Assembly (NCBI GenBank): GCA_038049695.1
Contig: CP142453.1
Location: forward strand, 15,380,001 to 15,444,000
From: Cinnamomum chago
Lineage: Eukaryota; Streptophyta; Magnoliopsida; Laurales; Lauraceae
DNA length: 64,000 bases
Direction: 5' to 3'
Positions 47,718 through 58,588 of the stretch are shown here, piece by piece (the stretch's first letter is position 1; every line of letters begins with the position of its first letter). Position numbers and translations under genes: made by a program. The notes beneath the pieces were generated by a model. The model saw nothing but the letters and a program-made list of their open reading frames with translations, was not told where the DNA came from and did no database searches.

Positions 47718-50444
47718 TCAAATTGATGCGGGTGAATCAACGAGCATCAATTTGCCAACCAAGAACTGGTGACGTGGCCGAGGAAGTCCCTTGGTAAAAA
47801 TATCAGCAATTTGAAGACTAGTAGGGACATGAGGAAGAGTGATGGCTTCACGCACAAAGGCATCACGTATGTAATGACAAGTTACTTCAATGTGCTTTGT
47901 GCGTTCATGGAAGACAGGATTTTCAGTAATCCGTATGGCACTGGTATTGTCAGCATGGAGAGGTGTGGGTCCAGATTGTGGAAATCCAAGCTCAGTAAGG
48001 AGACCCCGAAGCCAGATAATTTCAGAAGTGGCGGCCGACATCGCGCGATATTCGGCTTCTGTGGATGATTTGGAGACTTTATCTTGTTTCTTACACTTCC
48101 AAGAGATCAGCGAGTCCCCTAAGAACATGCACCAGCCCGTGGTAGACCGTCGACTATCTGGGCAGCCAGCCCAGTCAGAGTCGGAGTAAGCGATGAGAGA
48201 AGTCGAATTGCCCACAGGAAAGAACAGGCCACGAGATGGTGTATGAAGAACATAGCGAAGAATGCGCCGCACAGCAACCAGGTGGAGATGGCGTGGTTGT
48301 GTCATGAACTGACTAACCAGATTCACCGCATATGAGATATCAGGCCGAGTGATAGTCAAATAGATCAAACTGCCGACCAAGCGGCGATACATTGTGGCAT
48401 CAGGAAGAAGATCACCTGTATCTTGTGCGAGTTGAAGATTGGCCTCAACAGGAGTATCCACAGGAGTTGAGTTTTGAAGACCAGCCGTCTCAATGAGATC
48501 CATAGCATATTTGTGCTGATCGAGGATAAGACCTTTCGCGGACTGATGAACTTCAAGACCTAAAAAGTATGTGAGAGGCCCTAAGTCTTTCATATGAAAA
48601 GATTCATGTAAGGAAGCTTGGAGATGAGTAATCATGCCAGAATCTGTCCCAGATATGATGATATCATCCACGTATACCAAGAGGACAGTAATCCCATTTG
48701 AGGAGCGATGCAGGAACATAGAAGGATCCGAGGCACTTTGAGAGAACTGTAGGTGAAGGAGAGCATCCCGAAATTTCTCAAACCAAGCGCGCGGAGCTTG
48801 CTTAAGACCATATAGAGAGCGTCGTAAGCGCGCACAATCACCTGCCGAGACACCCGCAACTCCTTGAGGAAGCCGCATATAGACTTCTTCCTTGAGATCG
48901 CCATGAAGGAAAGCATTCTTGACATCAAATTGATAAAGAGGCCATGAGTGGGAAGCAGCAATGGCCAGAACAGTCCGGATTGTGGTCATTTTTGCCACTG
49001 GAGCAAATGTTTCTTCATAGTCGATACCATATTCCTGTCGGTTGCCCAATGCGACTAACCGTGCTTTATAGCGATCCAACGAGCCATCGGCCTTAAGTTT
49101 GACGGAGAAAACCCATTTGCAACCGATAGGTCTTGCAGAGGAGGGGCATGGAACAATATCCCAAGTGTGATTCTGCTGCAGTGCATCTAATTCTTCGTGC
49201 ATAGCCTTTCGCCAACAGTCATGCTTAACCGCCTGTGAGTAAGAAGTAGGAATAGTAATGGAAGAAAGGGTAGCAATCAAGGAAGTGTGAGTGAACCCAT
49301 ATTTGTCTGGAGGCTTAGAGACACGAGTAGAGCGGCGAAGTGGAGGTGGAGGTGCAGCATCAGGGGATGAAGCGGGGGCAAGATCAGGTGCCGGTGAGGG
49401 ATCCGGAGGGGGAGGCAGTTGTGGAACATCTTTGTGACGACGACGTTCATAAACAATTAGTGGAGAAGAGAGCGTGTCAGAAAAATCTGGTAGACGAGAA
49501 AATGAAGGTAAATCCGAGAAATGTGTAGAAAAAAACTTTTGATTTTCAAAAAAAGTAACATTTCGAGAAATTCTAATACGGTTGATCGCAGGATCAAAAC
49601 ATATATACCCCTTCTGGTGAGATGCGTAGCCAAGGAACGCACATTTGGCTGACTGAGCTGTTAATTTGGTACGTTCAGTAGGAGGAAGATGAACAAAACA
49701 CACACATCCAAAGATGCGCATGTGGGTGTAAGAAGGATCCTTATGAAAGAGACGAAAGTATGGTGTATGATTGTGGAGGCGAGAGGATGGTAAGCGATTG
49801 ATTAAGTGAACCGTAGTGGCTAAGGCTTCGGGCCAAAATCTCGCGGGAACTGATGATTCTAAGAGAAGAGAACGAACAGTATCTAGAAGATGTCTGTTTT
49901 TTCGTTCTGCAACTCCGTTCTGTTGAGGGGTATAAGGGCACGATCGCTGCGATAAGATCCCGTGTTGTTGCAAAAAAGTTTGAAATTGATGAGACATATA
50001 TTCCCCTCCAGAATCAGATCGGAGAATTTTTATGCGAGCAGAAAACTGATTTTCAACATATGCCAAATTTTTTTGAAAAACATCAAAGACTTCAGATTTA
50101 GTGTGCAAGAAATATACCCATGTGAATCTACTATGATCATCAATAAAAGTAACAAAATATTTGAACTGTGTGTGAGAGATTACCGGAGTAATCCCCCAGA
50201 CATCACTATGAATAATGTCAAAGCAATTAGAAGCCATAGTAGAGTTTGAGGGAAAGGGAAGAACTTTGCTTTTTCCAAGTTTGCAAACAGAACACTCATC
50301 AGAAATATGACTAAAAGAAATTGCATTTTTATTAAGACTACCAGTGTTTAACATCAAAGATAACAGTTTTGAATGAGGATGGCCTAATCTATTATGCCAG
50401 AGCCTCCAAACATCTTGCGGAGAAAAACATGAAAAAGCAGAAAT
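47718..50444 (-). CDS. pol: Copia pol: integrase, reverse transcriptase, RNase H
   Basis: This frame is open from just after the amber codon to TGA. It starts with GAG_pre-integrase sequence WHNRLGHPHS, then CSVC, completing the HHCC zinc site. The integrase DDE residues are in HSDVWG, LRSDSGGEY and GVAERKNRH. The copia RT has FDVKNAFLHGDLKEEVYM and the active site YVDDIIISG. RNase H has AYSDSDWAGC, EAEYRA and HADNTSAI. Its product copies the RNA and integrates the cDNA. The first ATG is at 50357, after the zinc His residues, so independent initiation would lose part of the integrase N-terminus. It is in the same frame as the upstream gag ORF. Confidence 0.95.
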   Translation of the reverse strand: MSAFSCFSPQDVWRLWHNRLGHPHSKLLSLMLNTGSLNKNAISFSHISDECSVCKLGKSKVLPFPSNSTMASNCFDIIHSDVWGITPVISHTQFKYFVTFIDDHSRFTWVYFLHTKSEVFDVFQKNLAYVENQFSARIKILRSDSGGEYMSHQFQTFLQQHGILSQRSCPYTPQQNGVAERKNRHLLDTVRSLLLESSVPARFWPEALATTVHLINRLPSSRLHNHTPYFRLFHKDPSYTHMRIFGCVCFVHLPPTERTKLTAQSAKCAFLGYASHQKGYICFDPAINRIRISRNVTFFENQKFFSTHFSDLPSFSRLPDFSDTLSSPLIVYERRRHKDVPQLPPPPDPSPAPDLAPASSPDAAPPPPLRRSTRVSKPPDKYGFTHTSLIATLSSITIPTSYSQAVKHDCWRKAMHEELDALQQNHTWDIVPCPSSARPIGCKWVFSVKLKADGSLDRYKARLVALGNRQEYGIDYEETFAPVAKMTTIRTVLAIAASHSWPLYQFDVKNAFLHGDLKEEVYMRLPQGVAGVSAGDCARLRRSLYGLKQAPRAWFEKFRDALLHLQFSQSASDPSMFLHRSSNGITVLLVYVDDIIISGTDSGMITHLQASLHESFHMKDLGPLTYFLGLEVHQSAKGLILDQHKYAMDLIETAGLQNSTPVDTPVEANLQLAQDTGDLLPDATMYRRLVGSLIYLTITRPDISYAVNLVSQFMTQPRHLHLVAVRRILRYVLHTPSRGLFFPVGNSTSLIAYSDSDWAGCPDSRRSTTGWCMFLGDSLISWKCKKQDKVSKSSTEAEYRAMSAATSEIIWLRGLLTELGFPQSGPTPLHADNTSAIRITENPVFHERTKHIEVTCHYIRDAFVREAITLPHVPTSLQIADIFTKGLPRPRHQFLVGKLMLVDSPASI

Positions 50445-51887
50445 CTAGTTATTCTGAGAGATAGGCATAACAAGAGGAAACAAGCGTCCACACTTAGGCC
50501 CCTTCGCGATCACCATCCCCGACACTGGATCCTGCACAACACAACCAGAGCGAGAAAAGGAAACATCACAATTATCATCAACAAGTTGTCCAACAGACAG
50601 AAGATTCGTGGTGAGGTGTGGAGATAGAAAGACATTTGTGAGAGGTAATGAATGAATGATATCACCAGTGGCTGTAGTGGGAAGCTTTTGACCATCAGCA
50701 GTATGAACTTGCAAATTGCCATTGTATGGTTGCAGGTTAGTAAGATGAGAGGGGGAGGAGGTCATGTGATTGGAAGCTCCAGAATCAATAAACCATATGG
50801 AGGAGGAGGATTGGTGGTTACCTGAAATGCCAAGTGCAGAGAAGGCATTTATGATCATTTGTTGAATAAGCTCAGGGGTGATCTGAGGAGCAGTATTGGA
50901 GGCAGTAGGTGCTGAAGGCATGACCGGTGTTGAAGGACTGTCACTGGAAGTAGTAGCATCAGCAGCGTTGACATGATATGCCCGTGGAGTGCGATTCTGT
51001 GGTCGCCTTCTGCAATCACTAATGACGTGACCATTGGATTTGCAGTAATTACAAAACTTGGTCTTACACTGTGAAGCATAGTGTCCATAACTCTTACAGC
51101 CAAAACATTGGATTTTACTGAGATCCCATGCAGGGGTTTGTCCTTTAGCAGTAGACGCAGGACTGTGGGAGACACCCGGGTTGTAACTGGCAATGGCAGG
51201 ATATGCAACACTAGAAGAGGTTCCTGAGAACTGTTGCTTCAAAGCATGCTGAGTAAGCTGACTTTGTTCCTCTCGCAAGAGTTCATGAAGGCACTCATTC
51301 AGGGATGGAGATGGAACTCGGCTCATCAGATTAGAACGAATGATCTCATATTCGGATCTTAATTTCATGAGAAACTGATCTCGATGAGAAGTTGCCTGTA
51401 ATTGTTGTATTTCAGAAAGAGCTGCCTCAGAGACATGGAGGTATTTGATTTCATCATACTCTGCCCACAGATTAAGAAAACCCGTATAATAGTCCTGGAT
51501 GGAAGAAGTGCCTTGGGAATATTGAGCAATCTCCAGTTCAAGTTGGTATTGTCGGGCAGAATTCCCTTGGTGATACACTTGTTTCAGATATTCCCACATC
51601 TCCTTGGATGTCTTGTACGGTTTGAGGTTCAAGATATATTGTGGTTCCACAGAACCAAGAATCCATGTTTTGATCTTGGCATCTTTGGTATTCCAAGAAA
51701 GAATTTTTTTCTCATCCTCCTTAGGTCGTGGATCCCATCCTTCAACTAGTCCCCACATCTCCTTTCCTTCAAGATATACTTGAAGTTGATAGGACCAGGA
51801 AGTATAATTTTTCCCATTAAATTTGATCAATGTAATTTCATGTTTATCCATGTCAGTAATCTTATCAGATCCCTTAAGACAGCACAC
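50445..51887 (-). CDS. gag: Copia gag and protease, ending at an in-frame UAG
   Basis: 480 codons. The retrotransposon gag domain (about residues 15-215) starts DKHEITLIKFNGKNYTSW. Two CCHC knuckles follow, CFGCKSYGHYASQC (261-274) and CNYCKSNGHVISDC (279-292), then the aspartic protease WFIDSGASNHM with D368. The frame ends with TAG at 50445-50447, after PISQNN, and continues without shift into pol. Copia elements usually have one gag-pol frame, so this is either a recent inactivating mutation or a readthrough stop controlling the Gag:Pol ratio. The true start may be the ATG at 51851 (MDKHE) rather than 51887. Confidence 0.95.
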   Translation of the reverse strand: MCCLKGSDKITDMDKHEITLIKFNGKNYTSWSYQLQVYLEGKEMWGLVEGWDPRPKEDEKKILSWNTKDAKIKTWILGSVEPQYILNLKPYKTSKEMWEYLKQVYHQGNSARQYQLELEIAQYSQGTSSIQDYYTGFLNLWAEYDEIKYLHVSEAALSEIQQLQATSHRDQFLMKLRSEYEIIRSNLMSRVPSPSLNECLHELLREEQSQLTQHALKQQFSGTSSSVAYPAIASYNPGVSHSPASTAKGQTPAWDLSKIQCFGCKSYGHYASQCKTKFCNYCKSNGHVISDCRRRPQNRTPRAYHVNAADATTSSDSPSTPVMPSAPTASNTAPQITPELIQQMIINAFSALGISGNHQSSSSIWFIDSGASNHMTSSPSHLTNLQPYNGNLQVHTADGQKLPTTATGDIIHSLPLTNVFLSPHLTTNLLSVGQLVDDNCDVSFSRSGCVVQDPVSGMVIAKGPKCGRLFPLVMPISQNN

Positions 51888-52578
51888 AGCAGCAATAGAA
51901 GATAGCAGATGCAGTAACAGAAGAGTCCAAGTAGAACCAGACCACAGATTGCAAAAAATTGCACAAAAAAACAGCCCAGGCGACCAAAAAAATTGGAGTG
52001 ATAGCCTGACGTGGGTCCCACAGAAAGATCTGAATGGTGATCAGACCAGTAGCTAGAGACTAGGAGAGAATTTCCTTTCCAGCAGTCCAAGTTTTATCCA
52101 GATCGGATCTGAATCAAAGATTTTGTACGGTGGTGATAAAAACTATTTAAAGAAAGTGATTAACCACAAGAAGGAGCAAACCGCCTACCTCTGCTCACTG
52201 AAAATTGCTGAAAAAATCTCTAAAATAACCAGGAATGATGGACGACCAAGGCTGGGGTGAAACTTGTGGACTGTGAGATGATCGTAGGTGGGCCACCAGT
52301 TGATCAGATGAAGAAACAGCCACGAGATGCCTCTGCAGAGCACAGATCCTTGATCTGAGTGAAGAAATCCTCAACCAATATCCTCAATCACCAGAGGAAG
52401 CAGACGACCAGAATGGTTGCAATGGTTTGGCTTACTAATGTTGATCTAGGGTGGGCCACTTGTGATCACACCTTGATCTGACGACTTCCAATGCTTGGAA
52501 GATGAAGAAAAATACCCAGAGAGTCTCTCAGAGACTATGACAACTTCCAGCACTTGGAAGATGGCTCAGACACACATA
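51888..52578 (-). other. Copia 5' leader
   Basis: Untranslated region between the primer-binding site and gag, where RNA packaging and dimer signals are expected. No intact ORF is supported. Confidence 0.6.
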
Positions 52579-52590
52579 GCTCTGATACCA

Positions 52591-52878
52591 TGTGAAAGGT
52601 AGCAAGGGAAGAAGAGACAATATTCTCTGTGAATTCGATGATCCCTTTGAGGGTCTCATTCTTTGATTATATAGATACAAGTTGCTATAAGTGTTACAGG
52701 AATTGAGGCAATTAGCTAAATTACAATCATTCTATTCTAATTAGATCTCCTAATAAGGCAGGAAATAAAATACATAGCTGTACAACCGATGCTTATTTTG
52801 ACCCACAAGTTGGGCCTTTTCTGCCATGGGTTGTGACCCACTGACCCATTGGACCATGACCCACTAACCCACTTGACA
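52591..52878 (-). repeat. 5' LTR of the copia element
   Basis: 288 bp. The primer-binding site occupies 52579-52590, immediately internal to this LTR. Confidence 0.95.
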
Positions 52879-53809
52879 TGAGCTACAAATGAAAAGGGCT
52901 GCAGCTTATCAAACTACTACACTTAATCACTTCAATCATTAGCAATAAAGCAAACAAAAAATCAGAAAGGAAAAAAAAAGAAAAAAGAAAAAAAGAGGAG
53001 CACAAATAAGCTTCAATATAAATGAAGAGACTCCCCAGTAGCCCATGCTCCAACTAGGATAAAAGGGAAAAAGAAAAAAAAAAAGAACAAAAAAAAAAAA
53101 AGGAAAAAGAAGAGAAGCAAGCAAAACACACCCCCAAAGGGGTTTGTGCAAGTTGCAATGGAAGAAATCAAGTCTGAAGTGGTTGGCTGGTTCAATGTTA
53201 TCAAATACATATGTTTTGTACAAAGAGAATCCCTGAAATTAATCTAAAATGTTTCAATAGGGAAAAAAGGATCCATTGAATACAAATGTTTCAATGGGAA
53301 GAAAATCCAGCCTGAAGTGGTTCATTGGTTGGATGTTATCAAATATACTTTTTTTTTCAATGATAATGTTATCAAATATACAAGCCAAGAGCTAGCCCTG
53401 AAATCAATATATATAGGATGTAACATTGTTGAGATGTTCTGTTCTTTCTCTTTTTTACTTTTTTTTTAAATATTCAAAATTGTTCTAGTCTCAGCCATAC
53501 ATAATATAATTAAAAGTATAAAGACTGACATGCCCTTGTAACTAAAGTTGTAGCTTATTTAACTAAATGAATAACTCAAGAAATAAAGCAAATAAACCAA
53601 GAGAATCAACAAATAACCAAGAGAAGTTTAGGTTTGGATGGCCCAACCTACATGACTGCAAAGGACAACTTATATGGTCCAAAGGACAATCAAGCATGGA
53701 CCATTGGTAATGCAAACCCTTTTGGAGAGGGCTGGATCAGTTCCAATCAAGCCCTCACCAAAAGCATTTGCATCAATTGGTCCCCAATATGGCTCCACTT
53801 CAGTTGTGT

Positions 53810-54171
53810 TGTTGGTAAAGTAAAGCCCGTAAAGCCCCACATCCCACATCGCCTAAGTAATGCCTTTGGCAAGGCTTCATATATACCTGTATGGGCCTTT
53901 CACCTATGAGCTTAAGCTTATGGGTCGGTACATGGTTTCTTACATGGTATCTGAGCAGGTTCCGATCCCATCATTCTTGTGTAGCCCACGTGGCAGGCCC
54001 GTCCATGAAATCTATTGGGCCTTGCACATGGGGGGAGTGTTGGTAACGTAAAGCCCCACATCCCACATCGCCTAAGTAATGCCTTTGGCAAGGCTTCATA
54101 TATATACCTGTTTCTGTTTGGGCCTTTTACCTATGAGCTTAAGCTTATGAGTCGGTACATGGTTTCTTATA
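53810..54171 (+). mobile_element. TRIM (miniature LTR element)
   Basis: Two direct terminal repeats, 53810-53944 and 54038-54171, begin TGTTGGTAA and share CCCACATCGCCTAAGTAATG, GGCAAGGCTTCATATATA and GGTACATGGTTTCTTA. Right after the first comes TGGTATCTGAGC, one base off the Met-tRNA primer-binding site, and right before the second comes GGGGGGAG, a polypurine tract. The internal region is 93 bp and non-coding. No target duplication was found, and the last CA has become TA, so the copy is old. Confidence 0.8.
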
Positions 54172-54784
54172 GCACCGTTCATGGGCCAAGGGCATATTAC
54201 GGTAGTCTTTGACCAGAATTGATATCTGTAAGTCATCTTCCCCACTGCACAGTCAAACCTGCACATCTATGCTTCTAATATTGCTGTCACAAGATTTTAT
54301 GCACTACTAAATCCGCATCAAGTCATGGCACTCATTCAAACCATACAAAGGGATAATACTGCATTGAATCGTGTGAAGCTCTCATGGAAATGAGAAATGC
54401 TGATGCAGGAAAAAAAAAGGATGCTGTGAGAAAAACAATGGAATGCATTAATAAAGGAAAATAATTCAATCTCATTTTGAATAATGTTATCATGTGGCTC
54501 ACATTTATTAATCAGATGGACAATAAATCAAACTGATTTAGGTGTTCATTCAGCCCAACTTACTCTCCAAAATTACAATGATCTAAAAAACTGAATACGT
54601 AATCGAATGTTATTAAATGGAAGAACAAAATTTGTAAAAATGAAATGTCCAACGTTGATAAGAACTTTCCATAATTTTTTGAACTGCCTTAATTTACCCT
54701 TGGCACTTTAAATCACTTTAATCAGGCAATAGCTAGAGTACGACTCTGTCTCCAAAATGAAAAGTTATAAAACGAAGAGTAATG

Positions 54785-54911
54785 CTACATGGACAAACTT
54801 TTTGGCCAGAATTTTGGCCAACCCCCATGGTTTGCATTGAATATCATAGTGATATTCAATGCAAACCATGGGGGTTGGCCAAAATTCTGGCCAAAAAGTT
54901 TGTCCAAGTAG
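54785..54911. mobile_element. Perfect-palindrome MITE
   Basis: Two 56-bp arms, 54791-54846 and 54850-54905, are exact reverse complements separated by only TAG. Pairing extends outward to 54785 and 54911 with one mismatch. The ends read CTACATGGACAAAC, and the interior has a sub-palindrome TTGGCCAGAATTTTGGCC. It has no coding capacity and lies in the S28 intron. Confidence 0.85.
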
Positions 54912-55125
54912 ACTTTTTGTAAAACGAAAGGCTAACAATTGAATGGTTTACTATTTGTTTGAACAGGGTAAAATTAGCTTGATAGACATAAGTGGGCTGG
55001 ATCATGAATAATATAAATGTATGAAGAAACTCACCATGTGTTCGTTCAAAATGAGAATGAAACTGCACTGGAACTAGATCATTTTATATTCATTGAAGAA
55101 GATTAAATTTCCATTTTAAATTTAC

Positions 55126-55372
55126 CTGCCATCTCCACCCATCAAATGTTTCAGAGGAAAAAGTGGATTGATTTGTACTATAGCATGAACGATTCCCTTT
55201 AATAGCAACAACGGCAGCAAATATCTTGTCCAGAACATCAGATTCTTGAGGTGCTCCATCAATGGCGTGACAAATCTTACTGACTGGATACCTTGGGTGA
55301 TTATCATACTGGGCTGACGCAACGAACATAAGTTCTAAATAATCCTTCAGCTCTTGAGCATTCTTCAGGAGG
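55126..55372 (-). CDS. S28 peptidase exon ELKDYLELMF
   Basis: The acceptor is TTTTTGTTAG. One base completes the split Ser codon, then 82 codons end GWRWQ in phase 0 before GTAAAT. It contains YPVSKICHAIDGAP. Confidence 0.9.
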
Positions 55373-55460
55373 CTAACAAAAATTAGACAAAAGGGAAACA
55401 TGCAACATTTTAGAGTGTCATCCATGAAAGCAGTAACAGTTATAAATTGTTTAATGCTAC

Positions 55461-55573
55461 CTGCAAGTTCGAAATTTATTGCTAAGCGCTGTGAGGCCAT
55501 TGGGTTGGGAGGCGTTTTGGTCTATTTCGAACCATAACTGTCTTATTGTGTTGTAGCAACTCTGGCTCGTCTC
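55461..55573 (-). CDS. S28 peptidase exon [12 protein letters not shown]
   Basis: The acceptor is TTGGATGTAG. 37 codons run to FRTC plus two bases, then GTAGCA. Phase 2 joins the next exon. Confidence 0.88.
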
Positions 55574-57495
55574 CTACATCCAAAACAAAGATGACTTTTT
55601 CAGAATCTCAAAATAGCTATTCCATTCATTTTGACAACCACCACACGTGCAGTTACAACTTCTGTTTTTACTGCTATAGTCATATACTTTTTTTTTTTTT
55701 TACTTAATGTGGTTTTAGTCCCAACTCCCACATCAACTAGGAGGTGGGTGTGCTGATTTTCCTCACCACATAAGAGGCTCCTAAACCCCAGCTTCCTCCT
55801 AGATATTAGGAATGCTATGTGAGCCTTTTGCAATCTCCTTCTTTATAGATGCAATATTCTCATTAAGCCAATTCATTTAAATCAGAAAAAAGAAAAACCT
55901 ATAAATTCCATTAATTCAGCAAAAGGTTCACAACAGGTTGCAGAGAAAATTAATTTGACAGGTTTTGGAGGCAAAAGAAATGTATGACAAATGGTTATAA
56001 TAAGATTACATAAAACATGTATGAAGGTGCAAAAAGATGTAACATTCCTATAGTACTGTGGACCATAGTATCTACTAAATCTTTTTAATATCAATCCTCT
56101 GTGATCTAAGATAATCAGAGATTACTGTCATAATCTAGGATAGCCAAGGTTGGTCACACTGGTCCACTTTTAATGTAGTAGTTACAGAAACAGGTCTAAG
56201 AACAGTGATGAGTGTAAGAGCTGTGAAATGATTTTTTTTCCCCTTTCCCTTTCCCTTTCCATTTTTTTATTTTTATGAATAAGCAGCAATAAATTTATCA
56301 ATCGAGAGAATTGTACCAATGGGGATGAGATGCCATTCGGTTAACAGTTGGTACAGACAAAGAAGCTATACAACCAAATGTCTAGGAAACAAAAGCTCTA
56401 CCTAGCTCTACCTACTCTGCATTGTCAGGAAAAGGTTATAGTAGATGGAGTGAATCAAAAAATAACCACAACAATGATGCAAAAATGAAAACGTGAATGC
56501 TCCAACAATCAATATAACAAAACTTGCAGTTATCAGAAAGAGATCTCTTAATGCTTTCCATCTCACCGATCCCAAGCCAGCTAAGCTAGTCTAGATCACA
56601 TCACATAGACAAGAAGATGCACACCTCAATCTTCTCAATCAAGTATGAGAATTGGAAGGCATCTCTAAAATTCTATTACATGGCTCCAGTAATATGGCAC
56701 ATGAAACTAAGTGAGCAACAATGATAGGATTTTCATGATATGGTTGTGATCTCACTTAAAGGAGTGGGACTGCAGACTAGTCATAAATTTCAATTCACTT
56801 CAGGCGACTCGGTCAAAACTATTCGTTCTGGCCAATGGATCAAATCAAAATTCGTTCTAGTCAATGGATTGAAATGGAAACCAAACAAAAAATTCAGTCC
56901 TGTTCGTACGAAATCCCCGATTTGGTTCCAAATTCAGAAAATTTGACCAAACGTGTTAAACTTTCAGATTTATGCGGAAATTTGACAAAGGCAAGGATTT
57001 TTCCTTTTCTCTCTTTTTTCTTTTCCAAAGTTTATGACCAATATGTCCTCCATTATGGCTGAGTATGCATATTTTTTAAAAATCTTTTTCACTAAGTAGG
57101 GGCTTTTAGCTCTATTAGGGCCTTTTAAGCAGGAAGTATTTTCCTCCTTTAGGCCACTTCTTTGTTCTATTTCTTCATTTGGTTCCTCTCATCCTGCACA
57201 GCTTCTTGGAGGATTTTTACAAAGGGAGATAGAAGGAAAGAACCAAAATGTCATTGTGGGCCACAGAAATGATTTGTTGAGTAAGACGATCGAGCAGTTT
57301 GACAATTAAGAGATGCTTTCAGTAAAGAAAATGGCATCGTTAAACTACCCAAGGTTGGAATATCATGGCTTGTCCAAACAAAACCATACAAAAGAATGTT
57401 TACATGGTAATTTTAATAATATGAAGTGTTCATTAAAATTTAAAAGGAGTCACAACGAGTTTAGACTGATAAATCTTCTTTTGTGATCAAAATGC

Positions 57496-58588
57496 TGTTA
57501 TGTACAAACCTTAAGTTAGGTTCATTTTGATTGATATTGACCTAGGTTGGAGGGTTTTGAACCCCTTACAAATTAGGGATTAAGGTCCCAAATTAGATCT
57601 CTAAGATGTAATTCAATCAATCCAAGCCACAATAACAAAATCAATCAATCAACCACACAAGACACAAAGAATTTACGTGGAAAAACCCAAACTCGGGTAA
57701 AAACCACGAGACCTGGAAGCCTCTCTAGGAAATCCAATCAAGCACAATAAAATCTAAGATTACAAGAGTACTTACAACCCTTCCCCAGTTGTATCTCAAC
57801 CTAAGGATTGCAGCCTCTCAAGCTGGCTACTCGCCGTTCATCTTCACCCGTGCTTGATCCTTTGTCTTCAACCTTGAAGCCACTTCAAGATGGGAGCGAA
57901 GAGAAGGAAGGATAATCTGGCCTCTAGAGAAGAATCTCAAGCTCACAATCAGATGGTTTCTCTAGAGATGAAAATCTATCTCAAATAGGATAGCAGCTGC
58001 CTTTGAAATGTTGGAGAAAGTGTAGAAGAACTAAGAAGGCTCAATTAGGGCAAAACATAACAACCCTTATATAGTGCAGATACTAGAGTTCGAACGCTTG
58101 AACTTGCATTAAAGATCGTTCGAACTCTTCAAAATATCTCTCGACACTTCAGCACATCGTGCATTTGAACACAAGAATAGAACGTTCGAACCTTGGAGGC
58201 TGCGGGATTTTGGCTTGGAAAATCTGTTTGAACTCAGATGCGGTCCGTTCGAACTCTGGACGCCTCTGCCTCTTGGCTTGGAAAGTAGGACCGTTTGAAC
58301 TCTGATAAAACACCCGTTCGAACTTTCAGGCTTGCTGATTTTTGGCCTGAGGAGGAAGTTCGAACGCAGATGAGAACCGTTCGAACTTTGGGCTTCGCTG
58401 CCAAATGGCTAGGAACTGCTCGCGGAAGGGAAGTTCGAACTAAAATAGGGGAGAGTTCGAACTTTGGCTGGAAAAACTTCATGTACTCAGAGAAAATTGC
58501 AGTCCATTCTACTAAAAAGAAAAAGTACATTGAGCAATCCCAAGTTTTGTCCAAACCCATGAATTATGCCAACACTCAAAACCTAACA
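57496..58588 (-). mobile_element. Probable solo LTR C with GTTCGAAC cluster
   Basis: Read on minus the segment starts TGTTAGGTTTTGAGTGTTGG and ends GGTTTGTACATAACA, the TGTTA...TAACA ends of an LTR. The interior, on plus, has ATTTACGTGGAAAAACCC and TGTGGCATAA-like words common in plant copia LTRs. No matching 5-bp target duplication was found (AATGC versus TAGAT), so the exact limits are provisional. It lies in the S28 intron between 55573 and 59130. Confidence 0.55.
58088..58462. repeat. GTTCGAAC palindrome cluster
   Basis: The 8-bp palindrome GTTCGAAC occurs nine times in 375 bp, with GTTTGAAC near-copies, spaced irregularly and separated by unrelated sequence. Confidence 0.85.

Larger units (their letters stand above)
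47418..52883 (-). mobile_element. Complete Ty1/copia retrotransposon, 5-bp TSD TGAGC
   Basis: LTRs at 47423-47710 and 52591-52878 are 288 bp each and identical by eye, start/end TG...CA, and are flanked by TGAGC at 47418-47422 and 52879-52883. On the minus strand the primer-binding site TGGTATCAGAGC follows the 5' LTR directly, complementary to initiator-Met tRNA, and a GAGGGGGG polypurine tract precedes the 3' LTR. The domain order, gag, protease, integrase, RT, RNase H, is copia. Identical LTRs imply a very recent insertion. It sits in a 9.4 kb intron of the S28 gene in the same orientation, so its LTR could supply a poly(A) signal to the host transcript. Confidence 0.96.
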
